Positions 62,985 through 64,000 of a DNA stretch of 64,000 nucleotides are shown here, piece after piece. How positions within the stretch are numbered: the stretch's first letter is position 1; every line of letters begins with the position of its first letter. The position numbers were made by a program, and so were the translations under genes. This stretch comes from Pseudomonas sp. GM78 (lineage in GTDB: Bacteria > Pseudomonadota > Gammaproteobacteria > Pseudomonadales > Pseudomonadaceae): assembly GCF_000282475.1 (NCBI RefSeq), contig NZ_AKJF01000061.1, forward strand, positions 60,688 to 124,687, given 5' to 3'. The notes under the pieces were generated by a model that was not told where the DNA came from, did not search any database, and saw nothing but the letters and a program-made list of their open reading frames with translations.

Positions 62985-64000
62985 ATGAATCCGATTGTTG
63001 AAATGAACGCCGACGCGTTGTCCCAGGCCATCCACGCTCGTGTGGTGTCCTGCCGTGAAGTGATGCAGGTCTATCTGGCGCAGATCGAACGCTTCAATCC
63101 GCAGGTCAATGCGCTGGTGTCGCTGCGACCGGCCGAGGAGCTTTTGGCCGAGGCCGATGCCTGCGACCGGCAACTGGACCAGGGTCAGTCCCGCGGCTGG
63201 ATGCACGGCATGCCGCAAGCGGTGAAAGACCTGGCGGCCACCGCCGGGTTGCGCACGAGCATGGGTTCAACGCTGTTCGCTGAACAGGTTCCGCAGCACG
63301 ATGCCATCAGCGTGGCGCGGGTTCGTGATGGCGGCGCGATCATCATCGGCAAGACCAACGTGCCGGAATTCGGCCTCGGCTCGCACACCTACAACAGCGT
63401 GTTCGGCACCACCACCAATGCCTACGACCCGACGTTGAGTGCCGGTGGCAGCAGCGGCGGGGCGGCGGTGGCGTTGGCGTTGCGCATGCTGCCGGTGGCC
63501 GACGGCAGTGACATGATGGGCTCGCTGCGCAACCCGGCGGCGTTCAACAACGTGTTTGGCTTACGTCCGTCCCAGGGCCGCGTGCCACATGGCCCGCAGC
63601 CGGAGGTGTTTGTCCAGCAACTGGCCACCGAAGGGCCGATGGGCCGCACCGTCACCGATGTCGCGCGCTTGCTCGGGACCCAGGCCGGGTACGACCCGCG
63701 CGTGCCGTTGTCGTTGAATCAGGACCAGCAGGTTTTCCATCAGTCGCTGGTGCAGGATTTCAGTGAGGTTCGCGTGGGGTGGCTGGGCGACTACAACGGC
63801 TATTTGCCGATGGACCCTGGCGTGATGAGCCTGTGCGAGTCGGCGCTGCAGGACTTTGCGGCCCTGGGCTGCAAGGTCGAAGCCTGTCAGCCGGATTTCT
63901 CCATGGAACGCCTGTGGCAGACCTGGCTGGTGCACCGCCACTGGCTGGTGCAGTCAGCCAGGCGGACAACCAGCACCCCCCGCAACAGCGCGAAGGCCTG
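62985..64000 (+). CDS. Amidase-signature hydrolase (partial, runs off the window)
   Basis: About 338 codons are visible. The amidase-signature triad parts are MPQAVKDLAA (Lys), GGSSGGAAVALAL (Ser loop) and MGSLRNPAAFN. It hydrolyses an amide. It starts 3 bp after the transporter stop (or TTG at 62979). In the last ~45 bases the frame gives an Arg/Thr/Ser run, while the second frame (from 63959) gives QADNQHPPQQREGL, closer to what the family shows. A frameshift or sequence error near 63950 is possible. The stop lies beyond the window. Confidence 0.85.
   Translation, partial: MNPIVEMNADALSQAIHARVVSCREVMQVYLAQIERFNPQVNALVSLRPAEELLAEADACDRQLDQGQSRGWMHGMPQAVKDLAATAGLRTSMGSTLFAEQVPQHDAISVARVRDGGAIIIGKTNVPEFGLGSHTYNSVFGTTTNAYDPTLSAGGSSGGAAVALALRMLPVADGSDMMGSLRNPAAFNNVFGLRPSQGRVPHGPQPEVFVQQLATEGPMGRTVTDVARLLGTQAGYDPRVPLSLNQDQQVFHQSLVQDFSEVRVGWLGDYNGYLPMDPGVMSLCESALQDFAALGCKVEACQPDFSMERLWQTWLVHRHWLVQSARRTTSTPRNSAKA

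Overview
The window looks like the chromosome of a fluorescent-group Pseudomonas. This rests on recognised gene content and on Pseudomonas-type REP/REPIN palindromes, not on any search. Supporting content: OmpA-lipoprotein/pdxH, a five-gene branched-chain amino-acid ABC operon, rapA, a complete protocatechuate (pca) cluster with PcaR boxes, the ttgABC efflux operon with its TtgR operator, and the olsBA ornithine-lipid pair. Codon use is GC-rich nearly everywhere. I see no rRNA, tRNA, CRISPR array, transposase or integrase.

Layout. 1-9.2 kb: OmpA-like lipoprotein, pdxH, a glycine-zipper lipoprotein, an orphan small protein, nhaA, a cysteine-synthase-fold PLP enzyme, an FAD oxidoreductase and two small envelope proteins. 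9.2-16.7 kb: a divergent SDR/LysR pair, the liv/bra operon (substrate-binding gene first, then livH-M-G-F, minus strand) and a DUF2288 gene. 17-24 kb: a large protein with tubulin/FtsZ signature loops, a 3-hydroxyisobutyrate-dehydrogenase-type enzyme, an MHYT-GGDEF-EAL c-di-GMP protein and an MFS transporter. 24-30.5 kb: rapA, two small soluble proteins, a 38-residue CcoM-like cbb3 oxidase subunit behind an Anr-type box, a Pit phosphate transporter and a 66-residue protein.

31-43.6 kb is the catabolic island: pcaR, pcaK, pcaIJF, pcaHG, pcaT, pcaBDC and an OprD/BenF-like porin. It covers uptake of the aromatic acid through ring cleavage to succinyl-CoA plus acetyl-CoA. PcaR-like 15-mers lie before pcaR, pcaK, pcaI and the porin. 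43.8 kb holds an AT-rich orphan gene. 44.4-51 kb is ttgABC with divergent ttgR. 51-52.6 kb is a repeat-rich stretch. It ends in a DUF3077 gene whose leader folds as a 77-nt three-way-junction RNA with the architecture of the phage P1 C4 antisense RNA.

52.6-64 kb: an ArsR/MFS/Old-Yellow-Enzyme operon with a cluster of palindromic sites, acpH-like, olsBA next to a degenerate acyl-CoA-dehydrogenase-like gene, a serine beta-lactamase-like hydrolase with a small Cys-containing membrane protein, and an M20 amidohydrolase/MHS transporter/amidase operon running off the right edge.

The two observations I rate most worth following are the tubulin-superfamily gene (17035-19284) and the C4-like antisense RNA controlling a DUF3077 gene (51847-52372).
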